Positions 25,401-32,643 of a DNA stretch of 64,000 bases are shown piece by piece. A program made the translations under genes and the position numbers. Each line of letters begins with the position of its first letter. Within the stretch, counting starts at the first letter, position 1. The notes under the pieces were generated by a model. The model made no database searches and was not told the DNA's origin. It worked only from the letters and a program-made list of their open reading frames with translations. Source of the DNA: Planctomycetales bacterium (lineage in GTDB: Bacteria; Planctomycetota; Planctomycetia; Isosphaerales; Isosphaeraceae). The stretch covers positions 1 through 64,000 of the forward strand of contig DAIDHX010000125.1 in assembly GCA_027451885.1 (NCBI GenBank), given 5' to 3'.

Positions 25401-27384
25401 CCAGGGCGACTTTTACACGGGCAGCGTCGCCGGCACGGCCTATCAGGACATGAACAACAACAACGTCCGCGATCCAGGCGAGGCAGGGCTCGCGGGCGCA
25501 ACGGTGATGGTTCAGCAGATCTCCACCGAAGGCTCGTCCGGTGAGGAGGGCGGCGGCGAGGGCAACGGCAATGGCGGCTCCGGCGGCTCCGGCGGCGCTG
25601 GGCAGGGTGAATCCACCACGCCGCCGATCTATCTCACCCAGACCAATGCCCAGGGGCAGTGGTCGATCACGGATCTTGGCCCGGGCTCCTACCAGATCAC
25701 GGAGCTCCCGCCCGCGACCTACGGCGTCAGCGGCAATCCGCCGACGACCTACCCAGTGACGATCGTCAGCCAGAGCCAGTTCACGGGGCTCGACTTTGGC
25801 AATTACCCGATCAACCAGCCCCCCGTGATCGCCGCGCCCTCGTCCGCCACGACCCTCGAGGACGGATCGCTCGTCTTCTCGACCAGCACGGCGAACGCGG
25901 TCACGGTTTCTGATAGCGACGCCGGTACCAATCCGGTCCAGGTGACCCTCGCGACCCCGAACGGGACGATCTCGCTGGCGCAAACCACGGGTCTCACCTT
26001 CGTCCAGGGGAGCGGGTCCAACAGCAGCCAGATCGTGGCGACGGGGACCATTGCCGACATCAACGCCGCGCTCAACGGCGCCTCGTTCAATCCCACGCCG
26101 TACACGAATGGAGTCGGCAATCTTACCGTCTCGGTCAACGATCTGGGCAACTCCGGCTTCGGCGGCCCGCAGACGGCCACGACCACGATTCCGATCGACG
26201 TCACCCCGCTGGCGCACGCTCCCGACCTCACGGTGACGGCGGCCTCGGGATTCGACGGCACTCCGATCTCGCTTGGAATCGCGGTTACACCTTCGGTTCC
26301 GTCTCCGACGGAAGTGCTCTCGGTTGTCGTCAGCGGCGTTCCCGCGAATGCCTCGCTCTCAGTGGGCGCCGACCTGGGCAACGGCCTCTGGCAGCTCACC
26401 CCGCAGCAATTGACCGGGCTGACCCTGGTTACACCCTACAGCGGAGTTTATCCGCTCACCGTCACCGCAACGGCCACCGAGCCAGCCAATGGCAATACCG
26501 CATCCACGGTCAAGCCGCTGGTGCTCACCGTGAACAACATCGTGCCGCAGCTCTATTCGGCGGGGGACCAGACCGCGAAGGTGGGCGCAGCGTCGACCAT
26601 CAATCTCGGCAGCTTCTGGGATACCCCAACCGATGGCGCGTGGAACGTAAACGTGAACTGGGGCGACGCTACATCGACCTCGTTTATCGATGGGGCGACA
26701 GGCTCGCTTGGTGCCGTGCCCCACGCCTACGCGAGAAGCGGGCGATTCGTGGTCACGGTGACCGTTCAGGATAGGGACGGCGGCACGTCGTCGGATCAGT
26801 TCCAGGTCACCGTTGGTCCGACCGAGGTGGCCCAGGTCACCATCGGAGACGGCACGGCCGAGCGCTCGATGATCAAGAGCCTCACCGTGACCTTCACGGG
26901 GCCGGTGATTGTTCTTCCCGGGGCGTTCACCCTGCGTGACCTGCGCGGCCGAACCGTGAACCTGAACGTGGCCACGACTCTGGTCAACGGCCAGACCGTT
27001 GCCACGATCACCTTCCGCGGGCCACGGATCGTGGGCGGCTCGCTCTGGGACGCGCGCTACAAGTTCACCATCAACGGCGCCCGGGTCATCGACGCGACGA
27101 CCGGCGCAGCGGTCGATGCCGCTGTGAACGGCCTGGTGGGCAGCAGCCAGGTGGTGCAGTTCCGCCGGCTCTTCGGCGACCTGAACGGCGACGGCATGGT
27201 GACCCCGGCGGATTACCAGCAGTTCCGCAAGGACTACGGCAGCCGGGCCGGGCAGGCGAACTATCAGTCTGCCTTCGATTACAACAGCAACAACCTGATC
27301 GCGGCCGGAGATCGGACTCAGATTCAGATCAGGCTCCAGCAGTGGATCCGGCAGCAATTGGTGGCGAGCGCAAGGAAACGCTAG
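22468..27384 (+). CDS. Giant secreted multi-domain protein with SdrD-B-like, GEVED-like, PKD-like and dockerin-like domains
   Basis: A 1638-residue exported protein. The start at ATG 22468 has AAGGAG 8 nt upstream; a longer frame to 22351 lacks a site. Residues 20-40 carry an Arg-rich stretch and the planctomycete extracellular motif LEMLEVRSLLS. Three SdrD-B-like modules with DxNGNxxxDxGE calcium loops begin near 42 (NDLNGNAVRDLGESG), 646 (VDVNGNGAMDPGEPG) and 984 (QDMNNNNVRDPGEAG); a fourth, looser B-like module is at 350-430. A GEVED-like stretch lies at about 470-640, a cadherin-like repeat at 1118-1245 and a PKD-like unit near 1390-1445 (NVNWGDA). The end has dockerin-type EF hands (DLNGDGMVTPADY, DYNSNNLIAAGD) near 1568-1630. 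Gly/Ser-rich linkers separate modules. It is a likely adhesin or surface scaffold. Confidence 0.9.
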   Translation: MSTITTTHPRFHAADRRASRRRSPRPATLEMLEVRSLLSSIVGQVINDLNGNAVRDLGESGIPGVTVALSSFDASTGVSTQIATTTTDSGGVYDFNNLGAGTYLVSEPTSSGVMQTFPASEHAAQSYLVQLGAGNQVAGGTLSAPLTTPADNWLASLPASTYSFPLAGDFMFQFGPSGVAPSRVFFTGEAQVQTQAPVVTTTTKGDGGTSTAISVNATMTSLQLVGTIQSDQHGQGYLGLITMTLTAPSPGLLTSRSDSTTLVDSSFDVSATIQIPDAFGTPTVLHTSVPMDFLAKEISQFPAFGGTYAQNGTQPPIPLVDANNQQQGQLYFGSLWPMPGYDFGNFTAATIQGQAFIQNSDGSITPLVNQPIVIQQTAETAGPTSEGSGQGGGNGASGPPAGFGPAPTQPVTYYTDANGNYTIKGLGPGTYTLEQPVGSPLTLVNPSGSGIQGYTITTLDSGAVLTENFTNTFTAGLVNQSTAQNYPTASQTIVPNLHIGATEFANAPGQAYLNDGVTFGAALVPGTTVPLTITTVVPQGETAYLSGWLDGNGNGTFTPADAIQITGNPSATSLQDYAVSGGLQTLTFNMVVPAGLTLPPSGTLATFARFRLTTETGVGPADAPGQSPPYDGEVQDMPVTIYAPSQLGIINGQTFVDVNGNGAMDPGEPGQDGWSVALVNLNNGQTVATQTSGAVSVDLGGGNVVTEHGIYQFTNVIPGNYEVVATPPAALPAGATSVIVTAPGTETPGQSIYQINVAPGEVVGQMPYGTTPVIPGSLGGVTPGTDSVFTLGQFLITQGGGGHAGSSGGSSGSGTQGGSGGNQPIQLSVVGYTSIYHGTITQGGVLPAEITGLQLKGLAVSESTEGGPATVQGPVTVTLGLFPSTGTIGPSGQSSGETASTTANFSLYMSFDLTALGDGVVINTRPVNVSGSVLQIPMVETLLNRSGGGSPVPLRDASTGLEPLSLVTASLTTMFGLGQGDFYTGSVAGTAYQDMNNNNVRDPGEAGLAGATVMVQQISTEGSSGEEGGGEGNGNGGSGGSGGAGQGESTTPPIYLTQTNAQGQWSITDLGPGSYQITELPPATYGVSGNPPTTYPVTIVSQSQFTGLDFGNYPINQPPVIAAPSSATTLEDGSLVFSTSTANAVTVSDSDAGTNPVQVTLATPNGTISLAQTTGLTFVQGSGSNSSQIVATGTIADINAALNGASFNPTPYTNGVGNLTVSVNDLGNSGFGGPQTATTTIPIDVTPLAHAPDLTVTAASGFDGTPISLGIAVTPSVPSPTEVLSVVVSGVPANASLSVGADLGNGLWQLTPQQLTGLTLVTPYSGVYPLTVTATATEPANGNTASTVKPLVLTVNNIVPQLYSAGDQTAKVGAASTINLGSFWDTPTDGAWNVNVNWGDATSTSFIDGATGSLGAVPHAYARSGRFVVTVTVQDRDGGTSSDQFQVTVGPTEVAQVTIGDGTAERSMIKSLTVTFTGPVIVLPGAFTLRDLRGRTVNLNVATTLVNGQTVATITFRGPRIVGGSLWDARYKFTINGARVIDATTGAAVDAAVNGLVGSSQVVQFRRLFGDLNGDGMVTPADYQQFRKDYGSRAGQANYQSAFDYNSNNLIAAGDRTQIQIRLQQWIRQQLVASARKR

Positions 27385-27492
27385 GACGATTGTCCGCTGG
27401 TTCGGCCCGGTTTTCCTGGCCGAGCCAGCCCCTTGCCTGAGCCGAGCAATCCGCTGCCAGGCACACGTTGCAGTCCGCCGATCCAGCCGAGG

Positions 27493-27807
27493 TCAATCCT
27501 CCGGCTGGATCGGTTGCTTGATGGACCGAACGAAGTGGTTGCCCTTGCCGCGAGCCTTGAGGTCGAGCGCGAGCGCATCGGCATCGGCCCTGGCGGTGTA
27601 GTCGAAGGTGGCGACGGTGCGGTCGCCCATGTCGCAGACGGCCCAGACCACGCGCATTCGAGGGGTGGCCTGGGGCCGAGTTTTGCGGGCCGGCTCGAAG
27701 CGCGGGCGGGATGGCGAAGCAGGGCTGGAGCTGTTCGAACGCCCCATGGCCTCGGCGGCCTCGGCCTGGGCTCTGAGCTCATGTCGATTGATCACGCGTC
27801 TGCCCAT
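27493..27807 (-). CDS. Conserved-looking small protein, unknown function
   Basis: A 104-aa protein starting at ATG 27807 with GGAG about 9 nt upstream. The first 45 residues are polar and Ser/Pro/Arg-rich, probably disordered. The second half is compact: RMRVVWAVCDMGDRTVATFDYTARADADALALDLKARGKGNHFVRSIKQPI. This looks like a small beta-alpha domain in which a dsRNA-like or ferredoxin-like fold would fit, but I cannot name the family. It sits alone between the giant protein (convergent) and the GNAT gene. Confidence 0.6.
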   Translation of the reverse strand: MGRRVINRHELRAQAEAAEAMGRSNSSSPASPSRPRFEPARKTRPQATPRMRVVWAVCDMGDRTVATFDYTARADADALALDLKARGKGNHFVRSIKQPIQPED

Positions 27808-27921
27808 GGAACACGGCTCCCGTGTCAGTGCGGTTTCGATCCCCCAATCCGCAACGGCTTCCCTGAGAATGATGGCGAATGGTTGCGGCGTGGCAAGACA
27901 GATTCGCGGAATCGCGGCAAA

Positions 27922-28923
27922 TCATTGCGCAGGTTGATCGGTCCGGTCCAGGCGGTCGGCCGGCAAGCGGTAGAGGGTCGACTGATCGATCACGTCGAAT
28001 CCGAGCGAGCGATAAAGCGCGAGCGCGGCTTCGTTGGACGAGGACGTTTGGGCCGAGAGGATGGTGACTCCGCTGGCCTGGAGGCGGTGGATGATCTCGC
28101 GTACAAGGTGCCGGCCGTAGCCCTTTTTGCGCTCGGCGGGGATGACCTCGAGCTTCATGAGCCCGGCCCGCGCCCGGCCATCCGCGCGGCCGAAGAGCCC
28201 CATGTCCCAGACCTCGGCCCGGGCGACGACCAGCCCGGAAGTCTTGAGCGCGAGCTCCGCGCGGATGAGCTGGAGCTCGTCGAGCGCAAGCCCGTCCCAC
28301 CAGGAGCTTGGCATGGCGTCCTCGGTGAATTCCACCTGGGTCATCCGCTTGAGGATCACGGCCCTGGGGTCGCGCGGCTCCGGCTGGAGCAGGTCCGCTT
28401 CCATGAGGAATGTCGTGGAAACGGGGTCGTAGCCCAGGTGCGCGAGCGTCTCGTGGAAAAGCTGCTCGCTGCTGGTGACGCCCGAGCCTTCACTGCCGCC
28501 GGCAAGCCCCCAGTAAAACGGGTTGAGCGGGTAAAGCGCGCCGGCGTAAATCACCCGCGCGCCACGCTTCCGCAGGTAGACTTCGGCCTGGCGGACGAGC
28601 TGTTCCGCAATCTCACGCGCCTGGGAGCCCGGAGCGACGATCAGTTGCGTGATCGTGCCCAGCTCCCGGTTCAGCTCCAGCGGCAGAGGCTCGGCGATGG
28701 GATCCTCGGGCCCGAATCCCGCGTGCACAAAGCCGACAATCTTGCCCTCGATCTCCGCGACAATCAGCCCCCTGGGATCGAAGGTCACGCCGCTCCAGGC
28801 ATGGCCGTCGAGCTCGTGCACGCGCGCAGGGCAGATCACCCCAGGCGCGGCCGGACGCTGGTTCCAGAGCCGCGCGAGCGCAGGCGGATCGCTATTGCGA
28901 AAAGGGCGAAATGTGAGCGGCAC
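27922..28923 (-). CDS. Tandem GNAT N-acetyltransferase
   Basis: A 333-aa protein with two GNAT folds. The first half has FRPFRNSDPPALARLWN and ITQLIVAPGSQAREIAEQLVRQAEVYLRKRGA; the second has LEVIPAERKKGYGRHLVREIIHRL, containing the acetyl-CoA pyrophosphate loop pattern RxxGxG/A, and ends in NEAALALYRSLGFDVI, the hallmark alpha4/beta7 end. Only the second copy has a fully typical loop, so the first may be structural. It starts with GTG 28923, 8 nt after the stop of the Rieske gene, so the two are co-transcribed. The acetyl acceptor is unknown. Confidence 0.85.
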   Translation of the reverse strand: MPLTFRPFRNSDPPALARLWNQRPAAPGVICPARVHELDGHAWSGVTFDPRGLIVAEIEGKIVGFVHAGFGPEDPIAEPLPLELNRELGTITQLIVAPGSQAREIAEQLVRQAEVYLRKRGARVIYAGALYPLNPFYWGLAGGSEGSGVTSSEQLFHETLAHLGYDPVSTTFLMEADLLQPEPRDPRAVILKRMTQVEFTEDAMPSSWWDGLALDELQLIRAELALKTSGLVVARAEVWDMGLFGRADGRARAGLMKLEVIPAERKKGYGRHLVREIIHRLQASGVTILSAQTSSSNEAALALYRSLGFDVIDQSTLYRLPADRLDRTDQPAQ

Positions 28924-28931
28924 GACTATGT

Positions 28932-29240
28932 CTAAGGTACCTCGACCAGAATGTCGTCGTTCTCAATCTTGACCGCAAAAACCGGGTGCTTGATCTTGGG
29001 TCCAAACGGTGACGCCCCGGTGCGCACGTCGAACCGCCAGCCATGCCAGGGGCAAAGAACCGTCGTCCCCTCGAGCGCGCCGTCGGCAAGCGGACCCCCC
29101 TGGTGCGGGCAGATGCCGTCGATCGCCGAAATCACGCCCCCCACATTGAACAGGGCGTAGATCCGCCCCTCAAACTCCACTTCCTTCGCGCTCCCGATCG
29201 GCAGTTCGCTGACCGTCGCAAGCTTCACGAATCGCCCCAT
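28932..29240 (-). CDS. Small Rieske [2Fe-2S] ferredoxin
   Basis: A 102-residue Rieske protein (ATG 29240, preceded by AAGGGGAAG). Both cluster-binding motifs are intact: CPHQGG near residues 43-48 and CPWHGW near 62-67, giving two Cys and two His ligands. There is no signal peptide or oxygenase catalytic domain, so it is of the NirD or biphenyl-dioxygenase ferredoxin type and probably passes electrons to a soluble oxidoreductase. The divergent carotenoid-type desaturase at 29476 is an FAD enzyme, but a functional link is only suggested by position. Confidence 0.9.
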   Translation of the reverse strand: MGRFVKLATVSELPIGSAKEVEFEGRIYALFNVGGVISAIDGICPHQGGPLADGALEGTTVLCPWHGWRFDVRTGASPFGPKIKHPVFAVKIENDDILVEVP

Positions 29241-29475
29241 GCCTCTGGCTTCCCCTTGAGAGCGCAAACCCCGTCCGCAAATCGTGAATCAACCACAAAT
29301 GAATCCTCGGCGTCCCAACCGAGAATGCATTCTTGATCTTAACATGACCAATCGGCGTCACTCAAACGCGTCCAGCGCCCTCGACTCCGGGCAATCTTCG
29401 CCTAAAACCTTCTTGCGGGGATTCCGCGCCTGCATTTTGAGCCCCAGGATCAGACCTGGCAGGAATGGATCGCAA

Positions 29476-31092
29476 ATGCCGGAATTCGATGTGATTGTCG
29501 TCGGCGGCGGAGTGGGCGGACTGGTCGCCGCTGGGCTCGCCCAGCGCCTGGGTTTATCTGTTCTCCTGCTCGAGTCGCACGCGTCGGTCGGAGGCTGCGC
29601 TGGCTATTTTGAGCGCGGACCCTTCGCATTTGACGCAGGCGCCACGGCGCTCATGGGCATCGAACCCGGCGAACCGCTCGGCGATGTGTTTGCCATGCTG
29701 GGGCTCGAGCTCAAATCCACCCAGGCCGGCTACCGCGTTCATCTCCCCGATCAGTCGTTCGACCTGCCAACTGACGCGTCCCGATTTGAGCACGACGTCA
29801 TTCCTCGGCTGGTTCAGGCACGCTCCAACCAGCAACGCGCGCGTTTATTTTGGCGTCTTCAGGAGCAGGTGGGTCGAACGCTCTTCGAGTGTGCGGGGGC
29901 GATCCCGCGTTTGCCCCTGGGTTCGGCGTCCGACGTGATGACCAATCTGGCTGCGCTTGGGTTGGGGGGTTCGCTGGCGGCGGCCACCGCGGCGGTGACG
30001 GTTCAAAACGTGCTCGGAGCGCTGGGGCTCGGGGAGGAGACGAAGCTGGCGGCGTTGCTTGCGATGTTGCTGGAGGACACGGCGCAGGCGGGTCCGGACG
30101 TGGTGCCGTTTGCGAATGCCTCGGCCTGTTTGCATGCCTATCGGCGTGGTATGCGGCGGCCGCGGGGGGGAATGAAGGCGTTTGTGGAGGCGCTTGCCGA
30201 TGGCTTTCACGCCGCTGGCGGGGCGATCCGCCTGGCCGACCCGGTGAGTCGCGTGCGGGCGATCGCCCGCGGCCCGGGCGAGGCAGAACGTTCGTTCGCG
30301 GTGCACACCCGGCGCGGGGGGATATACCAGGGTCGACAGGTGGTCTTTAACTTGCCGCTCGACCTCGCGGCGAAGCTGCTCGACCGCCCGCTCACGCACG
30401 GTCTGGGGTCAAGCGAACGGCGATCGCGGGCAACCTGGGGTGCGTTCACCGGGTATCTGGCGATTGATCGTGCCGCCGTGCCGGATGACACACCGTTGTT
30501 CCATCACGTGCTGAGGTCGTACGCGCCGCCGCTTCACGACGGCAATAATGTCCTGATCTCGCTTTCGCCGCTTGAGGATCGTGGCTACGGGCCGCCGGGT
30601 GTGCGCGTCGCCACGCTCTCCACGCATACGTTCCCGCACGAATGGCAAGGGCTCGACGCCGCCGGTTATCGGGAGCGCAAGAACGCGTTCGCGGAGCGAA
30701 TGCTGTCCGCGCTTGGCCAGGCGCTGCCGGAGGCGCCTGGGGCAATCGTTCACGCCGAATTCGGGACCCCGCGCACCTTCGCTCGTTATACAAGACGGCG
30801 CGCGGGCGCGGTGGGCGGGCCCCCCGCCACGCGCTGGAATACCAACGCCTTCGCCGTCGGCCCAAACGTGCTTGGCCCGGGAATCTTCGTCACGGGAGAT
30901 TCGGTATTCCCAGGGCAGGGGACCATGGCGGTTGCGATCTCGGCGATTCGCGTGGTCGAGCAGCTTGTCGGCGTGCGCTGGGGCGACCTGCGGAAAGCAC
31001 CGCCAGCGGTTCTCGCGACGGCTCGTGCGCATGCGCCCGCCCTCACGCCCGCGCATGAGTCCGGGCTTGCGGCCACCGGCCAGAAACCCTAG
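29476..31092 (+). CDS. Carotenoid/retinoid desaturase-type FAD oxidoreductase (CrtI/CrtO family)
   Basis: A 538-residue flavoprotein of the phytoene desaturase superfamily. The N-terminal FAD motif starts at residue 5 (DVIVVGGGVGGLVAAGLAQRLG), with LLLESHASVGGCAGYF as the second strand and GGxxG loop. The C-terminal flavin motif is GPGIFVTGDSVFPGQGTMAVAISAIRV, as in CrtI, CrtD and CrtISO. The middle has PRGGMKAFVEALADGFHAAGG, the family's conserved substrate-side segment. The start is ATG 29476; longer in-frame starts to 29284 add a non-homologous leader. The exact reaction (desaturase, isomerase or oxygenase) cannot be decided without alignment. BshB1 follows 45 nt later on the same strand. 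Confidence 0.88.
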   Translation: MPEFDVIVVGGGVGGLVAAGLAQRLGLSVLLLESHASVGGCAGYFERGPFAFDAGATALMGIEPGEPLGDVFAMLGLELKSTQAGYRVHLPDQSFDLPTDASRFEHDVIPRLVQARSNQQRARLFWRLQEQVGRTLFECAGAIPRLPLGSASDVMTNLAALGLGGSLAAATAAVTVQNVLGALGLGEETKLAALLAMLLEDTAQAGPDVVPFANASACLHAYRRGMRRPRGGMKAFVEALADGFHAAGGAIRLADPVSRVRAIARGPGEAERSFAVHTRRGGIYQGRQVVFNLPLDLAAKLLDRPLTHGLGSSERRSRATWGAFTGYLAIDRAAVPDDTPLFHHVLRSYAPPLHDGNNVLISLSPLEDRGYGPPGVRVATLSTHTFPHEWQGLDAAGYRERKNAFAERMLSALGQALPEAPGAIVHAEFGTPRTFARYTRRRAGAVGGPPATRWNTNAFAVGPNVLGPGIFVTGDSVFPGQGTMAVAISAIRVVEQLVGVRWGDLRKAPPAVLATARAHAPALTPAHESGLAATGQKP

Positions 31093-31137
31093 CCTCGAGC
31101 GGTCGTTCTGGATCACGACCTTTGAGGGCACGCTGCG

Positions 31138-31830
31138 ATGCTCGACGCGCTTGTGGTGGCTCCGCATCCGGACGACGCCGAGCTTGGCATGGGCGGGACG
31201 ATCATCAAGCTGCTGCGCGCGGGCTGGTCGGTCGGCATCCTCGACCTGACGAGCGGAGAGCCCACGCCGCTTGGCACCCCCGCGCTCCGCAAGGCGGAAA
31301 CGGCAGCCGCGAACGCCTGTCTGGGGAACCCCTGGCGCGAGAATCTCGGTCTGCCGAACCGGCAGCTCGAGCCCACGCTCCTGCACCGCCGGGCGCTCGC
31401 AGGGGTCTTTCGCCGCACACGCCCGCGGCTGCTCTTCGCCCCTTACTGGGAAGACGCGCACCCCGACCATCTCGCCGCGACGAAGCTCGTCGAGGATGCA
31501 CGCTTCTGGAGCAAGCTGTCGAAGTCCGACATCCCGGGCACGCCCCATCATCCCGAGCGCATTCTCTACTATTTCAGCGTGCACCTGCGGATTCCCGAGC
31601 GCCCCAGCCTGGTGCTCGACATCTCCGATGCGCTCGACGCCAAGCTCGATGCACTTCGCGCGTATGGCTCGCAGCTTGTCGACAACCAGCCGGCGGACCG
31701 CATCGGCGTGATCGACGCGGTGCGCGACCGCACCCGGTACTGGGGTCATTTCGCGGGCGTTGCGCACGCGGAGCCGTTCGCAAGCCGGGAGCCGATTGGA
31801 CTCAGGGGCCTGGGCGATCTCTTGCTCTGA
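31138..31830 (+). CDS. bshB1: PIG-L family deacetylase, BshB1 type
   Basis: Zinc-dependent N-acetyl deacetylase (230 aa). Metal-binding PHPDDAELG is at residues 9-17, and the second motif AHPDHLAA, with the third His ligand, lies near 108. The length and the sequence DLTSGEPTPLGTPALRKAE fit BshB1, which removes the acetyl group of GlcNAc-malate during bacillithiol synthesis. Bacillithiol is known mostly from Firmicutes, but BshB1-type proteins are widespread and the same fold handles other GlcNAc conjugates. There are no bshA or bshC genes in the window. Confidence 0.85.
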   Translation: MLDALVVAPHPDDAELGMGGTIIKLLRAGWSVGILDLTSGEPTPLGTPALRKAETAAANACLGNPWRENLGLPNRQLEPTLLHRRALAGVFRRTRPRLLFAPYWEDAHPDHLAATKLVEDARFWSKLSKSDIPGTPHHPERILYYFSVHLRIPERPSLVLDISDALDAKLDALRAYGSQLVDNQPADRIGVIDAVRDRTRYWGHFAGVAHAEPFASREPIGLRGLGDLLL

Positions 31831-31860
31831 GCCTGGGACCGCGTGTGAGCGTGCGAGCGC

Positions 31861-32517
31861 TCAGCGGCCAGGCTCGATCCGCACCCGGCGGCCGACGATC
31901 TGGAGCTTCCCCTGGGCGTAGAGCGTGATCGTCTCCGCGAGCGCCTGGCATTCTTCCTTGAACACGCGGGCGGCGAGCGTTTCCGGTTGATCGTCATCGC
32001 GCACCTCGACAGGGCGCTGAAGAATGATCGGCCCGGAGTCGTACACGTCGTCCACAAAGTGAATGGTGCAGCCGGAGAGCTTCACGCCGGATTCGATCAC
32101 GGCCTCGTGCACCCGGGCGCCATAGTATCCCTGGCCGCAGAACGACGGGATGAGCGAGGGGTGGACGTTGATGACCCGGCCACGGTACTCGGGCGGAATC
32201 TTGAGCAGCGAGAGAAATCCCGCGAGCACCACCAGATCCGCCCGCGCGTTGCGAATTGGCTCGAAGACGGACTCCGAGAACTCTGCGCGGGATTTCGCCG
32301 CGCGATCGGCGAGCGCGAGCGGGATGTTCGCAGCCTGCGCCCGCGCGATCGCGCCGATGCGCGGCCGGCTGGCCACAACCACGCTGATCTCAGCCCGCAG
32401 CCTGCGCGCGGCGATCCGGTCGATCAGGCTCTGGAGCGTCGTCCCGCCCCCCGAAACGCACACCGCGAGTCGAATCGGCGGATCGGCAATCGGCGGGTTA
32501 CGCGGTATGAATGTCAT
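31861..32517 (-). CDS. purN: Phosphoribosylglycinamide formyltransferase
   Basis: GART transformylase of 218 residues, which formylates GAR using 10-formyl-THF in purine synthesis. The N-terminus has the phosphate-binding loop VCVSGGGTTLQSLIDRI near 18-34. The catalytic set is seen as INVHPSLIPSF (Asn and His) and SGCTIHFVDDVYDSGPII with the Asp. The GQGYYGARVHEAVIESG segment matches known PurN sequences. A C-terminal helix ends in QIVGRRVRIEPGR. The N-terminal 16 residues (MTFIPRNPPIADPPIR) are an extension. It is located downstream of the helicase on the same strand and is not obviously in an operon. Confidence 0.94.
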   Translation of the reverse strand: MTFIPRNPPIADPPIRLAVCVSGGGTTLQSLIDRIAARRLRAEISVVVASRPRIGAIARAQAANIPLALADRAAKSRAEFSESVFEPIRNARADLVVLAGFLSLLKIPPEYRGRVINVHPSLIPSFCGQGYYGARVHEAVIESGVKLSGCTIHFVDDVYDSGPIILQRPVEVRDDDQPETLAARVFKEECQALAETITLYAQGKLQIVGRRVRIEPGR

Positions 32518-32643
32518 GGATCCACCCGGGCGAGCAGGGAGCGCAAAACAGGAAGCGCTTTCCTAATCGTGCCCCACGGTTGGCCCGCTGGCAAGCGAGC
32601 GCGGGCAATCCCGGGGCGAAAAAGCGCCACGAGCCAGCGCGGC

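Noticed and set aside
22579-26217. Minus-strand open frame of 1212 codons
   Set aside because: It is the antisense of the giant secreted protein. Its composition (Arg, Gly, His, Asp rich) and lack of a ribosome site or fold mark it as a GC-driven shadow.
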